From NCBI RefSeq assembly GCF_000313135.1, contig NW_004457712.1, forward strand, positions 1,142,209-1,206,208: a stretch of DNA of 64,000 nucleotides, written 5' to 3'. Position numbers and translations under genes: made by a program. Origin of the DNA: Acanthamoeba castellanii str. Neff (Eukaryota; Discosea; Longamoebia; Acanthamoebidae). A model generated the notes under the pieces. It had not been told where the DNA came from. It was given only the letters and a program-made list of their open reading frames with translations, and ran no database searches. Below, piece by piece: positions 62,860 to 64,000 of this stretch. The number at the start of each line of letters is the position of its first letter. Positions within the stretch are counted from its first letter, which is position 1.

Positions 62860-63661
62860 TTGAATGGGCCTTCCTGCTTCGCGCAGAGAAGATGAAGCTG
62901 TGTAGAAAGAAGATGAAGAAGAAGAAGAAGAAGGTGATGAAGTAGAAGACTGTGGCGTTGACGGCGTAGAGGCAGGTGTCGGGGGGTCTCCCTTTCTCTG
63001 TGTGCGTGCATGCATCATTAGACGCCTGGCAAGATTGTGCGCATTTGGGAGAGGGGCTAACCATTTGGGGTGTTCTTGGGTGGGGGACCCAGTGCGGCTT
63101 CCTGCCGCCTGTGCTCTTCTGTGCATCACCAACACGGTCCGCCCAGTGTCAGCATCCATCCATCCATCTTCAGATTCGCGTAGCGGGAGGTGAAGCGCAA
63201 AAACGAAGCTGCAAATGCCAACGTACTCTTGCATGGGGCTTGACGCGCATGAAGTTGTCTGGCTTGTGGTCAGATGCACTGATCTTGAAGACTACAAGCA
63301 ATCGGCAAGGAGCAGTGGTTAAGATGGCTGCTGACAGTTTTATTGGCCTTTGGGCAGAAGAGCAACGAAACAGCAACAGACGACAGTCGCCTACAGCATC
63401 AATCTCGCCCATCTGTTCTCTTCAACCCTCTTCAACGTTATCCCGGCACGTTATCCCAGCCATGCAGTCGCAGGAACAGAAATCGAACAAGTCCCTCTAC
63501 GTCGGCAAGGAGGTGGACTCTCTGGGTACACCAACCACCTCGCCATTATTCTACGCGATTGCCAGCATGTGTTCAAATGCATCGCAAGAGATGCCTCAAA
63601 AAAATGTAGAGCATGCAATGCACCTTATATTAATCCTTCTTCTTTCAATTGAAAATGCCTT
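62860..63661. other. Divergent intergenic region with duplicated DNA
   Basis: Contains the second copy of the duplication (62905-63370) and the leaders of the H3-like gene (minus) and beta-ureidopropionase gene (plus). A GAAGAA run (62920-62935) precedes the H3 gene. A plus frame opened at 63324 stays free of stops to the window edge, but it disagrees with the frame of the real gene starting at 63662. Confidence 0.5.
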
Positions 63662-64000
63662 ATGGATTACTCGATGCCACCAGACGCGGTGCTCGAGGCG
63701 CATCTGCCGGAGGCCGAGCTGGCCGAGGTGCGCCGCCTGCTGTACGGCAAGGTGCCCGCCTCGCTTCCCATCTCCGACGCTGCCCGCAAGCTCGCCGACG
63801 AGCGGCAATACGACATCAAGTACGTCGCCGCCCCCCAACCCACTTGGCCAACACTTTGCTTCTACGCGCGTGCGTGTTGCGCGTCGTGTGCAGTTGAGCC
63901 ATCCCTCGACCGACGCCTCAACACGACACACACACGCACACACACACGACACACACACACGACACACACGACACTCACCAGGGCGTTCAAGTTCGATGCG
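63662..64000 (+). CDS. Beta-ureidopropionase, N-terminus (partial)
   Basis: Exon 1 (63662-63819) starts MDYSMPPDAVLEAHLPEAEL and continues AEVRRLLYGKVPASLPI. Exon 2 begins at 63982 with AFKFDA and runs off the window. The LEAHLPEAELAEVRRLLYG stretch closely follows the human UPB1 start LEKHLPLPDLQEVKRVLYG. The enzyme, a nitrilase-fold amidohydrolase, converts N-carbamoyl-beta-alanine to beta-alanine in pyrimidine breakdown. The catalytic Glu-Lys-Cys lie outside the window. The intron is GTACGT...CCAG with phase preserved. Confidence 0.82.
   Translation, partial: MDYSMPPDAVLEAHLPEAELAEVRRLLYGKVPASLPISDAARKLADERQYDIKYVAAPQPTWPTLCFYARACCASCAVEPSLDRRLNTTHTRTHTRHTHTTHTTLTRAFKFDA

Noticed and set aside
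63324..64000. Plus-strand frame open to the window edge, starting MAADSFIGLW
   Set aside because: The last third overlaps the beta-ureidopropionase exon in a wrong frame, and the related stretch at 62059 soon becomes repeat sequence. Better read as leader DNA.

Overview
The window looks like nuclear DNA of a free-living amoeba, most likely Acanthamoeba or a close relative. Genes are GC-rich and packed on both strands. Most are cut by many short introns, usually opening GTACG/GTACC and ending CAG, and filled with TGTCG/CACGACA-type microsatellite. The kinase relic at 4.3 kb resembles a kinase/cyclase family I associate with Acanthamoeba. The organism call is inference; no database was searched.

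Layout. 1-5 kb: start of an EH-domain gene running off the left edge, a truncated copy of that gene start, and decayed pieces of aldehyde dehydrogenase and protein kinase genes. 5.05-11.85 kb: a damaged non-LTR retrotransposon (RRM-like ORF1, endonuclease remnant, reverse transcriptase, RNase H, zinc knuckle) on the minus strand. 12-14 kb: a broken gene ending in a 2-oxoglutarate/Fe(II) dioxygenase-like domain. 14.4-26.0 kb: a PH-RhoGAP gene followed head-to-tail by a very large RhoGEF gene. 26.4-36.3 kb: a tiny His-rich protein, an MBOAT acyltransferase, a DUF5758-like protein, an ABCG transporter and a mitochondrial carrier. 36.6-40.3 kb (minus): a G-protein alpha subunit and 6-phosphogluconolactonase. 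40.5-41.8 kb: a secreted protein and an RRM protein. 42.1-47.8 kb (minus): a RanBP2-finger/LRR protein, three tandem paralogues of an unnamed family with a helicase-associated-like C-terminus, and a chimeric LRR relic. 47.8-57.1 kb (minus): a KIAA0930/DUF2045 protein, EMC10, GDP-mannose pyrophosphorylase and a GH3-family protein. 57.4 kb: a very acidic nuclear-type protein. 58.4-61.4 kb (minus): a peroxisomal-type processing protease. 62.3-62.9 kb (minus): a short-tailed, divergent histone H3 with centromeric-H3 features, next to a tandem duplication. 63.7 kb to the right edge: the start of beta-ureidopropionase.

The genes do not form one pathway. Small-GTPase and G-protein signalling (RhoGAP, RhoGEF, G-alpha) and the ER/secretory pathway (MBOAT, EMC10, GDP-mannose pyrophosphorylase) are prominent. 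The most unusual items are the divergent H3, the tandem family at 44.7-47.4 kb, the dioxygenase-like relic, and the retroelement whose in-frame stops are all TGA. Two gene models have unresolved frame breaks (RhoGEF exon 1-2 and the DUF5758-like gene).
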